A stretch of 64,000 bases of DNA from positions 60,785,468-60,849,467 of the forward strand of contig CM061233.1 of assembly GCA_030844895.1 (NCBI GenBank). Reading direction: 5' to 3'. Below are positions 1 to 10,765 of this stretch, piece after piece. The DNA is from Ambrosia x helenae (Eukaryota > Streptophyta > Magnoliopsida > Asterales > Asteraceae). The notes beneath the pieces are model-generated. The model was not told the DNA's origin and ran no database searches. It was given only the letters and a program-made list of their open reading frames with translations. Position 1 is the first letter of the stretch, and each line of letters opens with the position of its first letter. The position numbers were made by a program, and so were the translations under genes.

Positions 1-339
1 ATACGAATTCAGGTAAAAATATTAAAAATTCAAGAAATTTGATTCAAATAATTAGAAAATTCGTTATTCGATTCGTTGAACACCCCTAATTTGATCCTTA
101 CCCTCGATAAAGAACCGTAATAAAGAACCATAAATATGAATATAGGTAAAGATGTTATTGATTAATGTCGGTTAGGTTTGGGGTGGGGGGGACTGATTTC
201 AATTAAATCTAAACGAAAACATATACGCAACATTAAAAACATTAAAGGTAAGTTTTGACCATTAACAAAAAATCATAATAATTGTGAAAATGTGTACCCA
301 ACAATAGTGTCGGTAACAAAAGTATTTAAAGGTTAAAAC
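1..339. other. AT-rich flank without recognisable gene
   Basis: AT-rich non-coding DNA to the left of the first transposon. I see no ORF of note, no RNA gene and no clear repeat boundary. Confidence 0.6.
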
Positions 340-1239
340 TAAGGGGGTACGGGGCGCATACCGATTTGGTCACAGGTACCCACTACCAGCACGGTAACAC
401 CGCCGCCACCCATGCTGGTAGTGGTCCCGTGAACCATTTTGCTGGTTCTTTTTACCGCACGGTAAGCACTGAATTCAATGCAAAGATCCAATCTTTCTTT
501 CTCTCTCTGTTAACCGTCCGTTGACCACTACTACATAGATCAGATCTCGATCATTGGATGATTTAGGAGCGATGACATTATCATCAACAACAACAGAGAC
601 GGTGAGTGGTTTAGTGACTGGTGATGTGGGGGTGGGTAGTTTAGCCACTGGCGGAGACGGTGGTGGTGGTCACAGGTAGAAAGACTGTAGAGAAGATGAT
701 GACTTACTATCAATGGTAAGAAAAGTTTTTGTTGGAGGGAACAACTAATGGTGTCGATTATTTTAAAGCCCCGGTTTTGTTCCTATTCGGTAAGTCGGTG
801 GTGAAGTGAATCAATGATTATTACATCTTGTTCCTATTCGGTAAGTCGGCGGTGAAGGGAACAAGTTATACTTATCTATAATTGAATTTGTCACACCCTC
901 AAATTCCACTTGCGGGGTTTTACCGCAAGGCGCGTGACACACCAGGATCCAAGTCAACGGTCACAATAAACGACAAACTAAATGCAAGATACGTAAACCA
1001 TTCATTAAGCTTAAAAGTATAGACAACTACAGCGGAAACATAAACGTCTCATAAGATGAGAAATCAAAAGTTTGACAGTGTTTGAAACCATGCAAATGAA
1101 ACCTAGACGCCGTGCGACACCGTGCGCCTATTGACTTTTGCTACCTTAGCGACCTGAGAAAATATTCTAAAAACGTCAGCACATAATGCTAGCGAGTCAC
1201 AGAGTTTTAAGTTGCAGAAGTAGTATTGTTTGAATCGCC

Positions 1240-1660
1240 CAAACCAATCGATGTTTGTAAAACCCGGCCAATCAATGTTTGCTAACCCTGGCCAAATAAT
1301 GTTTGTAAACCCTGGCCAAATAATGTTCGTAAACCTTGGCCAAATAATGTTTGTAAACCCTAGCCAAATAAACCCTGGCCAAATAATGTTTGTAAACCCT
1401 GGCCAAAAAACCCTGGTCAAATAATATTTGTAAATCCTAGCCAAATAATATTTGTAAATCCTAGCTAAATAAACCATGGCAAAATAATGTTTGTAAATCC
1501 TAGCCAAATTAACCCTAGCCAAATAATATTTGTAAATCCTGGCCAAATAAACCCTGGCCAAATAATGTTTGTAAATCCTAGCAAAATAAACCCTGGACAA
1601 ATAATGTTTGTAAATCCTGGCCAAATAAACCCTGGCCAAATAATGTTTGTAAATCAGACC
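1240..1660. repeat. Minisatellite inside the solo LTR
   Basis: About 15 to 18 degenerate copies of CCTGGCCAAATAATGTTTGT with variants (CCTAGCC, AATAAACC). The repeats keep frames open on both strands, producing long but low-complexity ORFs that are not genes. A short related tract of GTTTGTAA/GTTTATAA units follows at 1978-2030. Confidence 0.85.
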
Positions 1661-2439
1661 ACCCAATCCTTACATCTATACCTGATGCTAGCTAGACATC
1701 GTTACATGATACTATAGTGTCGTGAACCACTGCTGAATGTTAGAATGCCTCTATACCCGTCACCGGTTCATCACCCGGTGCCGTAAGTTTGTAGGACAAA
1801 TATGCACCCGCCATCGACCTCCAATCGGCCCGAGTGGGGCTTGCCAGGCCCAATAGATCTATTCACACTTTCCCCGCTATGTATCCACATATTAACGATT
1901 CACTAAAGTTTGAGAGGAGTTTACCGATGAAGAAGTGTCACTAAGTATCCATGCGATATAATGTAATATGTTGGTCTAAAAGTTTGTAAGTTTGCAAGTT
2001 TATAAGTTTGTAAGTTTATAAGTTTGTACCGCATGTTTCTCCCCCAAAAGTATGAAAACAGTAAAGAATGGGGCTGTGAACTCACCTTAGGTTGCGTTCT
2101 TCTTTCTAAACCACAGACAATGCAAGAATGACAGTCCCTGATATCTGCGACCTATCATAAAGTTTGTATAAGTGTTGTGACTACTAACCCGTAGGTTAAC
2201 TAGTCCCCGATTGTCCAGATCATGACTACGTTTGTTTGAAAATGTGTTTGACTGTTAAACTGACACACTAGACAGACCTGACATCCCGTTGGTGACCCAT
2301 TACATCAGTTAATCAAGTATATAAGGTTAACGCACAAGAATCATGCATAAAACACTTAGTTTTAATCAAAAATCGCACGTATGAAGTCGTAAGGTAGAAT
2401 CAGCAAGTTACCAGACTCATTCGAAGCATATGAAAGTCC

Positions 2440-2690
2440 ATTCGACCCAAAATTAAGTTGGTTCCAACTTCCACCCTATACATGTTAGTTTAACCAAAAC
2501 ACAAGTTCATTCGACCTAACACATGTTAATTTGACCCTAACACATGTTAATTTGACCCTATCACGTGTTCATTTGACCTAAATCATGTTCGTTCGACCTA
2601 ACTGAAGTCCATTCGACACTGTCAACACTTCATTTGACCATGATAGGTTTGGTTCGACCCCACGAAGGGTCGAATCAAACTCTGGTTCGA
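2440..2690. repeat. Degenerate repeat with TTCGACC / ACATGTTAAT units
   Basis: Eight or so imperfect units of about 22-25 bp containing TTCGACC or TTTGACC followed by a variant of TAACACATGTTAA. The block lies within the solo LTR and is non-coding. Confidence 0.6.
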
Positions 2691-4378
2691 CCTCCAGCCT
2701 GCAAAACCTCCTAAACGCACCAAATTGCATCTAAACAGTCTGAAAACGTCACGAAACATCACGAAACATCACGAATCATAGCAGTCCACTACCATTAATC
2801 TATCCCCACAAAACCTTACCAATTTTAACTCAAAATCAGTTTGTTTAACAAGTTACCCAAAATAGCAAATTATGGAAACGTCACATCATACGCATGCAAA
2901 TCTTTACCCGATATGGAAACTTATCAAATTCATCTATCAATTAGCTCAATATGTTCATATTATCATGTGCAAGAAAACCCCCAATCAATAAATCATGAAC
3001 AAGCCCTAGATCTAGCATAAAATCCCCAAATTGAGAAAAACATCATCAATAATCAATTGTAACCCATCTAAATCATAAATCATCAGCAACAACAATCCTA
3101 GATCATTTTTATAACATCTATACAATGGTAAATCATTAATCAATTCCATACAAGTTCATAACACATCAATTAACATCATTAACACATGTATTTTGCATGA
3201 AAACTCATCGTTAATGAAAAGGTTTTGTTTAGGAAGGTGTTAGAAAGGTTTTTATCCATGAAAACATGTTTGAATCAGATCTAGACACTTAAGGTTTGAT
3301 AAAAACGAATCAAAATTAATGAAAATGGTTTTAGATCAATAACACACCTTGAATCTTCTCTTGTTTGTGATATGGAAGATGATTGTAGGTTAGATTATGC
3401 AAAATAAGTTCAAAAACTCCTTCCTCGGTGATTAGAGTCGAGAGAGAGTGTTTAGAGGCGACTAGGGTTTGTGAAATGATGAAAAGTTGTAAAGTGTAGT
3501 ATTTATACTTGAGCTCCATTCGACCCTTTACAGAGGTCGAATGAGAGCATCCATGCTTGGTTCGAACCCCCCTCTGGGTCGAACCAGATTTCCCGTTTTC
3601 CCAAATTTCCAGTTTTGTCGCTTAAACGCGTTTTAACACATCCTAACACACAAACATGCAATCCTAACATATGTTAATCCTATCCAATCATGTAGAACCA
3701 TATAAGCATCACTTTAAACACGTATTCACATGTTACTCATCATATACGAAGCGGTTCAAGTTTATCATCTAATCCAATTATGTAAGTTCACCAACAACAG
3801 GACCCAAGACTCGTGTGTGTGCATAAGATGACTCCAATGATCCTCCGACTCATCGAACCCTAGACAATACGTAATATAACCTGACTCAACTGACCGAGTT
3901 AAGTATGTTAAATGAATGTTCCCGCTAAGGTAGACTTATATGTTAGAAAAATGTTACCCTGAGTTTGTCGGGTGTCACAGAATTATCATTTAATAAAAGA
4001 CGGTGAAGGGAACAAGTTATAGGTGAGTTAATTGAATTATATTTAGTAACAATTATTATTATTATATTATTATTATTGAGTAAAGAACCAGTGGTGTGCT
4101 GCCTCTAAAAAACGGTTTCGGTGAATGAAATCAGTGAAGTGATGTGGCAGTGCAGGATTGGTTGAAATTAGTGAAGTTAAAAAAAAAATCTCACAGGTAG
4201 TTCCCCTTCCCCCCTAATATATTACAAAAAATAAAATCCTAAAAGGGAACCCACAATTAATAAAATAAACGATTTAAAAGTAGGAAGTTATAAATGGACA
4301 AATGTACCAATTGAGATTTACAACTGTTTACACAATTGAAAAATGTTAATATATGAATAATATATATATATATATATA

Positions 4379-4802
4379 GGGGATGGATCCACAGAAAACC
4401 CTAAATAATGAGAAAACTCTAGAAAACCCTCAAAAAAACCTACTTCCCGAACTTTTTTTTTTAAAAAAAAATTAGGGCATGTAATATACATGTTTTTAAG
4501 TGTTTTGAGCCAAAAAAATCAAAAAAGCGCCGAAGGGTTTTTTTAAAAAAAAAAAAATAAGTTTTGCATCATAACACATGTTAACTTATTTTTGCACTGG
4601 TAACATGTGTTATGCTGCAAAACTTATTTTTTTTTTAAAAAAAAAACCCTTCGGCGCTTTTTTGATTTTTTTGGCTCAAAACACTTAAAAACATGTATAT
4701 TACATGCCCTAATTTTTTTTTAAAAAAAAAAGCTCGGGAAGTAGGTTTTTTTGAGGGTTTTCTAGAGTTTTTTCATTTTGGAGGGTTTTCTCCCTATCCT
4801 TC

Positions 4803-4804
<2 letters not shown>
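4379..4804. mobile_element. Fold-back MITE T1 flanked by (TA)n
   Basis: An almost perfect long inverted repeat. The left arm starting GGGGATGGATCC pairs with the right arm ending GGATCCTTCCAC-like sequence, and the arms match closely over about 200 bp around a short loop near 4590. It sits between TA microsatellites (4360-4378 and 4805-4846). Non-coding. A transcript would form a long hairpin. Confidence 0.75.

Positions 4805-4846
<42 letters not shown>
4805..4846. repeat. (TA)n microsatellite
   Basis: An uninterrupted AT dinucleotide run shared as the flank of elements T1 and T2. Confidence 0.95.
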
Positions 4847-4848
<2 letters not shown>

Positions 4849-6127
4849 TAGGGTTCCTATACAAAGGGTGTTTTTTATGAGAAAGGTAAGAAGTGTTTAT
4901 AGCCCTAAGATCTATAGATGGATGGTTGAGATTGATTAATGGCAAATTAGTAATACGTGTTATATATTTAATTTATTAATTAAAGTTAATAGGGGTATGA
5001 TAGTCATTTTGTGTGCTCAAAAGATGGAAACAGTTCCATCTCCTCAAATCTCATTCATATATATATATATATATCTCACCAAAATACAATCTCTGTTTTT
5101 CTTTCCCCAAATCAATTTACCGTAACCCTACCCTTTAAATTAATATTGAAGACACCCTATTAAATATATATTGAAGGTAGGTTTGAGGATAAGGATTTGG
5201 TTGGTTCAAGCTTATTGGTTCTTGGAATTTTGCTATTGGTCGTGATGTGTGGATAGGGTGCAGTAAGATTGCTTTTAGGATCTTCAAAACAAATTAAAAT
5301 GTGAAGATACAGGTCGAAACATATGATAATTATTCATTAAACGTATTTGTTAGTTTACAAACACTATCAATTCTTTGTTATGTGTTCGGTTATGTATTTT
5401 AGTTATATGTTTTACACAAAGATGTGTTCGATTTTGGTGTTCAGTAATGTTTGGTATACAAAGTTTTGTTTTTTAGAGGTCGTATTCATGTGTATAGTTG
5501 GCTTGAAATGAGTGAGATGATTTTAAAATACAACAATATGATTGTGGGGTTTGCATCTGGGTGTTCGATTTTGGTTTATGCACAATGATGGGTTTTTATA
5601 AAACACAGTGAGTTTTAAAACACCCCTCGTTGGAGCAAACAACTCATATTCATATAAAACATCCCTGTAAGAACAAACAACTCATATTCATATAAAACAT
5701 CCCTGTAAGAACAAACAACTCATATTCATATAAAACACTCCCCTAAGAATAAAAAAGTCGTATTCATATAAAACACCCCTCGATAGAAAAAAACAACTCA
5801 TATTCATATAAAACATCCCTGTATAAACAAACAACTCATATTCATATAAAACACCCCGGTATGAGCAGACAACTTTGTAATCGCAAAGATAAATTGATAT
5901 CAATTTGAATAATATATAGATTTTTATATTATGAGATTGATATGGTAACTAGTTTTGTTAGTGGATATGATCTACATTAATTTAATTCCAAAATTCAAAG
6001 GGGTTTCCTAATTTTATGTTTAGTCAAATGACAATCATACCCTTGTTCTCCTAAATTAATGATCACCACGTGTCACTCTAAGAACACTTCTTACACTTCT
6101 CACACTTTTGGTCCTTTGTAAAGGAAC

Positions 6128-6130
<3 letters not shown>
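4847..6130. mobile_element. Non-autonomous TIR element T2 flanked by (TA)n
   Basis: The left end GGTAGGGTTCCTATACAAAG and the right end (minus strand AAGGGTTCCTTTACAAAGG) form imperfect terminal inverted repeats that continue for over 100 bp, including shared GTAAGAAGTGTT and GGGTATGAT motifs. (TA)n flanks it on both sides (4805-4846 and 6131-6176). It contains a five- to six-unit minisatellite at 5635-5865. No transposase ORF is present. Superfamily unknown. Confidence 0.65.
5635..5865. repeat. Minisatellite of about 40 bp in element T2
   Basis: Five to six copies of a unit containing ACAACTCATATTCATATAAA followed by ACATCCCTGTAAGA or variants. It keeps a minus-strand frame open for 71 codons, which is a by-product of the repeat. 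Confidence 0.85.
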
Positions 6131-6176
<46 letters not shown>

Positions 6177-6181
<5 letters not shown>

Positions 6182-7977
6182 TAAATTATAAAGGAGGAAA
6201 GATGTCTACAAATGTCATTTTACATGAATTTTAAGATGACATACGAAAAGTTTCATGCTTAAAACTCAAATGTCATATAATTTTTTCCCTTTATACCTTT
6301 CATGCAATACCTACTTGAACATATTCTTTTATCATAAACTCAAATTACCATTAATCTATAATCTATATTATATTATTAAGTATTTGAGAATGGTATCAAA
6401 CAAAATTAAGTAATTATTACATTTTATTAAAAACTTACAATTTTATATAAAAAATGTATATCTAACAAAATTATACAAAAAGGTTCTACACAGACAAATA
6501 TGTAGTTGTACACCTTAAAAGGATTGTAAGAATTAATAAAAGTTGAACTTTACGTAAACAAATAATTTTGTGATACCTTTTTATTAAAAAAAAAGTTTAC
6601 GTATGAATTGGTTCATGAACCCAAACCGAAACCAGTCTCCGAAATCGTTTTCAAACCGGCGAAACTGGGGCCGAACCGAACCGAAACCAGTTCGGACACG
6701 AACCGAAACCAGTTCAGACATGAACCCGCACCAAACACGAACCGGTTTGGAACCGTTCGGTTCCTAGAAAAAAAAAACTCGATATGTGCACGTCTATAAA
6801 GTTCTCAGGTTGGGATGTCTTATGTGGAATATTTTCAATTAACCTAACTTCGAATTTCACTTTCCGATGACACTGATAGGAATTTATTGTGCACTTGATT
6901 AGCAGTTATATTGCATTGCTTTTATCATGTGGAAAAAGTCATGGGTATGCTTCTTTGCATCTTGATTACATCTGACCTGTTCCAACCTCCTCTTAATATG
7001 GATCTTATAATGGTCCATATGATTTCTTCTCATCGGCAATCCCTCTAGATTTGGCACTTTAAACATATTGAGTAGGACTATTAGTATAATAATAGTTTCT
7101 AATGAGTCAAACCGCTACTTTCATTTTTTTTTTACTTCATGTAAGTCAAATTGCATATGGTAGATAGAATGTAGCATGTTATCATGTCTCCTTGTAGCCT
7201 TTATAAAATTACCCCACTGCGAAGCACAAGTGCTTACACACACAAATATACACCTTACATATTGATTCTTTTAATCGTTTTAAGGCTTGAATTACGTTTC
7301 CGCCATGTATTGTCGACTCTGCTGCAACGCGCAGGTTCTCTGCTAGTATGTATTAATATTCCAAAGCATAAAGTCATATATGATACTTAAGGAGGCCATC
7401 ATCCCCTTTGGGTATGCCACGTGACATCCTCCTCTTTATTTCCATTCAAAAGTCTTTTTCTCTCTCATGTTTTCCCTAAAATTTTAAAACGCTAATAACT
7501 GTTATATACGAGATTTTTTTTTAAAAAAATTACACCAAATTAACGAACGTTTTATTATCTTTCCAACGAATACCATAATGCTATACAAAAAAAAAAGAAG
7601 AAAAAAACAACTTTTTTTTTTTGTGGGTTTTTGGTCATACAAGAAAAAAACACAATGTATTCAAGTAATTCATTAATCAGGTTTAGCAAGTCACTAATGA
7701 TATTCAAACTAGGAATTCTATCTTCATCAAACAGAATAGGTTAAAACCACTCTTTTGTTTTTTTAAAAAAGTCCCACCTTCAAGACCACCGCTTCAATCA
7801 CGCACTGCAAATTGTTGTTTCTAGCTCTGCTCCTCATCCAAACATACATCTTCTTTTTAATGTACATTTTCATTTTTATTCACAAGATTAAAATTGTTGT
7901 TTTCTTATATTATACTCCATTAATTTCTATGTTACATCAGAACACTTATTTTATCCCTTCATATTAGATTTATCTAG
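6177..7977. other. Gene-free spacer
   Basis: AT-rich DNA. Short repeats of AACCGAACC/ACCAGTT occur at 6610-6760. Other ORFs are short and without recognisable domains. The right edge runs into a Helitron-type 3' end. Confidence 0.5.
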
Positions 7978-8005
7978 CCCGAAAAGCTTTCGGGATATAA
8001 TCTAG
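7978..8005 (+). mobile_element. Helitron-type 3' terminus
   Basis: A hairpin CCCGAAAAGCTTTCGGG (7978-7994) is followed 7 nt later by CTAG (8002-8005) and a T. This is the classical Helitron 3' signature (GC-rich stem, then CTRR, inserted before T). The matching 5' end was not found. Confidence 0.55.
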
Positions 8006-8730
8006 TTATCTATACTCTATAATGAAGTTCATAATTATCATTATCTAATAGCCTATTAATCAACCACGGGCCCCAAGCCCAATACACCAAGATCAAGTCC
8101 AAGACACGGCTTAAAGTCTGAAACTAACTAAATAAACGTTATACTATTTATAGTTAGTATAAATAATAAAACCCATTTATTTTATTACTTGTTCATGATT
8201 ACCATTTAATCTAATTAAGTGGATTTTATGTTCGTTGACTAAGGTGTAACTCTTATGGGTCACAGCTGAGTCAGCGGCGTCGAGTTATCGAACCGTACAC
8301 ATATATCCAACAATTATAATGTATTTGGAAATGATTTTAACAAAATTTAAGTAATCACTACATTTTATGATTATGGTCATCATTGGGCTTGTCTCCGGAC
8401 ATCATTGCAAAGTACTAACACCACATCATCCGACCTAGGAGTCTCAAGATTGATTTTTTTTTTCAATGTAACAAAATCGACCTAAAATCTTGTTAGTAAA
8501 CCACAAGCAATGATTTCAGATTTAATATTTATTTTCTTGATATGGGGTTGAGCATTAACACGATAATAGTAGAGTTTAAGGTTGGGAAAGAAAGATAAGA
8601 TTCACATTTATGTTGTCGAACCGTAGGTTTGTCCAATACTCTTCAAGAAACACGTGCCACTACTTTTGGTTAATCGGTTAACACTTAACCAAACCATGGG
8701 CTATTTATCCGATTTGGTTAATTTGGTTAA

Positions 8731-9157
8731 GAGTTAATAGCCAAAATCGTTCCTGAGGTTTGACTAGTTTTGCTAAATCAATCCAAAATCGAAACTTTTT
8801 ACATTTGGGTCTTTTTGTTTTACATTTTGTTGCCAAATTTGTCCCTGACACTAAACCCAGTTAACTATTGTCGTTAACTCTGAGGTATTTTTGTCTTTTT
8901 TGCTGCCCCCCTTTTCACATACGGGTATTTTTGTCTTTTTGGGGTATAAATAACTCTATTTAAATTGGGTTTTAAAAAGGAGGGCAGCCAAAAAGACAAA
9001 AATACCCAGAGTTAACGACAATAGTTAACTGGGTTTAGTGTCAGGGACGAATTTGACAACAAAATGTAAAACAGAAGGACCCGGATGTAAAAAGTTTCGA
9101 TTTTGGACTGATGTAGCAAACTGGCCAAACCTCAGGGACGATTTTGGCCATTAACTC
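8731..9157. mobile_element. Mutator-type fold-back MITE
   Basis: Inverted repeats of about 190 bp start GAGTTAATAGCC and end GGCCATTAACTC, with a short centre near 8940. They are flanked by perfect 9-bp TSDs TTTGGTTAA (8722-8730 and 9158-9166). The 9-bp TSD with long TIRs indicates the Mutator superfamily. 427 bp, non-coding. Confidence 0.85.
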
Positions 9158-10425
9158 TTTGGTTAATTAGGTTGACTAGGTTATGGTTATGACTCAAAAC
9201 CGAACCGAACTGAACCGCACAATGAACATCCTTAAAATCACTAACCTAAATTTTTTGTTCTCCGCCACAACACACAAACATCTCTCTAGTAGTTAGAAAC
9301 ACATAAGACGTCTCAATCAATGAAACATTACACTATATTAATTTACCAAGTTATTTAAACAGTAATTTTATTATTATTATATTATTTGAACCGTTGTTGC
9401 TTAGTGATTGGCCTTTGTGGTTGGTCTCATCCTCCTCACCAAGATGAGACACATGTCTTTTATACACACAAAACACGTATCTGGCCATCCCTTTTTCCTT
9501 TCTTCTTTCCTAATCTACTTACCAGACCATCACCTCTCTCCCCCTTTCTCTCTCTCTCTCTCTCTCTCTCTTGCGCACTCGCTCAAACAACTTTCTCTCT
9601 CTATCATGTGGCCCTGGATGCTGCTGCCGTCACGAATCACTCGCACCCCTGCACTTGTGGTGCTGCACATACTCGGACTTGCGACGGGTTTTACTCGCAC
9701 CCATGCAAGCGCCAGCTATTAGGGGGTTCAGAGCGAACTCAGCTCTACCTCTCAGGTGTACGTTTTCCCTCTTTTTGTTTTGATAATTTTGGAGAATTGA
9801 AAACAGGAAGATGTTTTCCTTATCTGGTATAGGTTTTCCCTCCTCTGTTCCCTTTGTTTCATTATGTTGGTGGCTTGATTTTGCCATAGTCGGTAGCGTA
9901 ACCACCGTACACTATTTTGTCAATTGCAGATAGCACCTCCATCGTCAGTTTTGCGACTATGAGTAAGTAGTTGATTTATGAAATTTGTATCGTCTTTTTT
10001 GTTTGAGGTGTTTTGTGATTAGGTCTTGGTTTTGATTCTCTAATTTGAAATTCCACATCATCTGTGGTTTCTTTGATTTTTTATGGTTAAACACAATAAA
10101 ACCCACTTCCTCTTGAATGATCATTCCTCTTGAATGATCATAAAACCTAATTAAAATGCTGAATGAGTTACGCTTTGGGCATTCAAGATACAATGGAGTA
10201 ACAATCATCAATGATTTAAGAATAATTCCCTTCAATTGTGTTAACTACAGGAATCAGCTTGCTGCAAAAAGTTGCTAATGATTGGGCAATTGAATTGTTG
10301 GCTTCCAACGATGGAGATGATTAATACTTTAATTGAAGGCTAAAGATGGTAGCGGACGTGGAATCGGTGGTGATGTTTCTTTTATGATGATGGTTCTGAC
10401 GGCCCAACACCACACTCCACATCGT

Positions 10426-10765
10426 TGGACATCAGCGACTCATATGTCGTAAACGCCACATTTATTCTACCAACCCAAACCAGCACCGGGTTGTTAAACC
10501 CCAGGTATTCTTTCTTTTTCTTTCCTTATTTGTTTTGCTTAGTTATAGGCATCCATTATGATTGTGATGGGTTTTATGATCCAAGATCTATACTTTTTGG
10601 ACTCCCAGTAGTTGTTTATTTTATTGTGCTATGAATCTTATTGAAATAGTTTGTTCAAATGAGTTTACTTTTGGTGTTTTTGATAGGTGGTAAGTTGGTT
10701 TATCAGACTACCAAGATAAGGGCAGGTGGACCTAAATGCCCTGTTACTGGGAAGACGATTCAAGG
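10426..10765 (+). pseudogene. RPL34: Ribosomal protein eL34 (RPL34) gene fragment, two exons with intron
   Basis: Exon-like sequence at about 10426-10504 encodes the N-terminal basic region of eL34 (RKRH...NQHRVVK in the middle). It ends at a GT donor. After an intron of about 180 bp ending in TAG, a second exon (10687-10765) encodes GGKLVYQTT and GPKCPVTGK, hallmark eL34 sequence, followed by GG/GT. The start is degraded, and one A is missing in the AAACCCC run before the donor, shifting the frame. The rest of the protein is absent. Because the intron is retained, the fragment was copied at DNA level, not by retroposition, consistent with Helitron capture. Recognition is from memory of the eL34 family. 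Confidence 0.8.

Larger units (their letters stand above)
889..3979. mobile_element. Solo LTR of an LTR retrotransposon, inserted in the MITE
   Basis: The element begins TGTCACACCC and ends GGGTGTCACA, the TG...CA inverted termini of an LTR. It is flanked by perfect 5-bp TSDs GAATT (884-888 and 3980-3984). No internal coding region or second LTR is present, so this is a solo LTR of about 3.1 kb left by LTR-LTR recombination. It contains a 24-bp-type minisatellite near 1240-1660 and repeats of a TTCGACC-containing unit near 2440-2690. The superfamily is probably Ty3/gypsy given the length; this is inference. Confidence 0.85.
343..4214. mobile_element. PIF/Harbinger-like MITE, copy A (split by a solo LTR)
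   Basis: The left end reads GGGGGTACGGGGCGC and the right end, read on the minus strand, GGGGGGAAGGGGAAC. Both are flanked by TAA (340-342 and 4215-4217), the 3-bp TSD typical of PIF/Harbinger elements. Without the inserted LTR (889-3979 plus one TSD copy) the element is about 776 bp and has no coding capacity. A second copy lies at 15592-16235 in the opposite orientation. Both copies share a subterminal hairpin built on CACTACCAGCA and its complement (here near 380-425) and a short (ATT)n tract. Family assignment is by TIR and TSD only. Confidence 0.7.

Noticed and set aside
1103..1717. ORFs of 187, 64 and 76 codons on both strands
   Set aside because: They are generated by the stop-free minisatellite unit in the solo LTR and have no non-repeat content.
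9386..9832. 148-codon ORF as a real gene upstream of RPL34
   Set aside because: It spans a CT microsatellite, overlaps other open frames, and shows no domain; it may be a captured 5' UTR.
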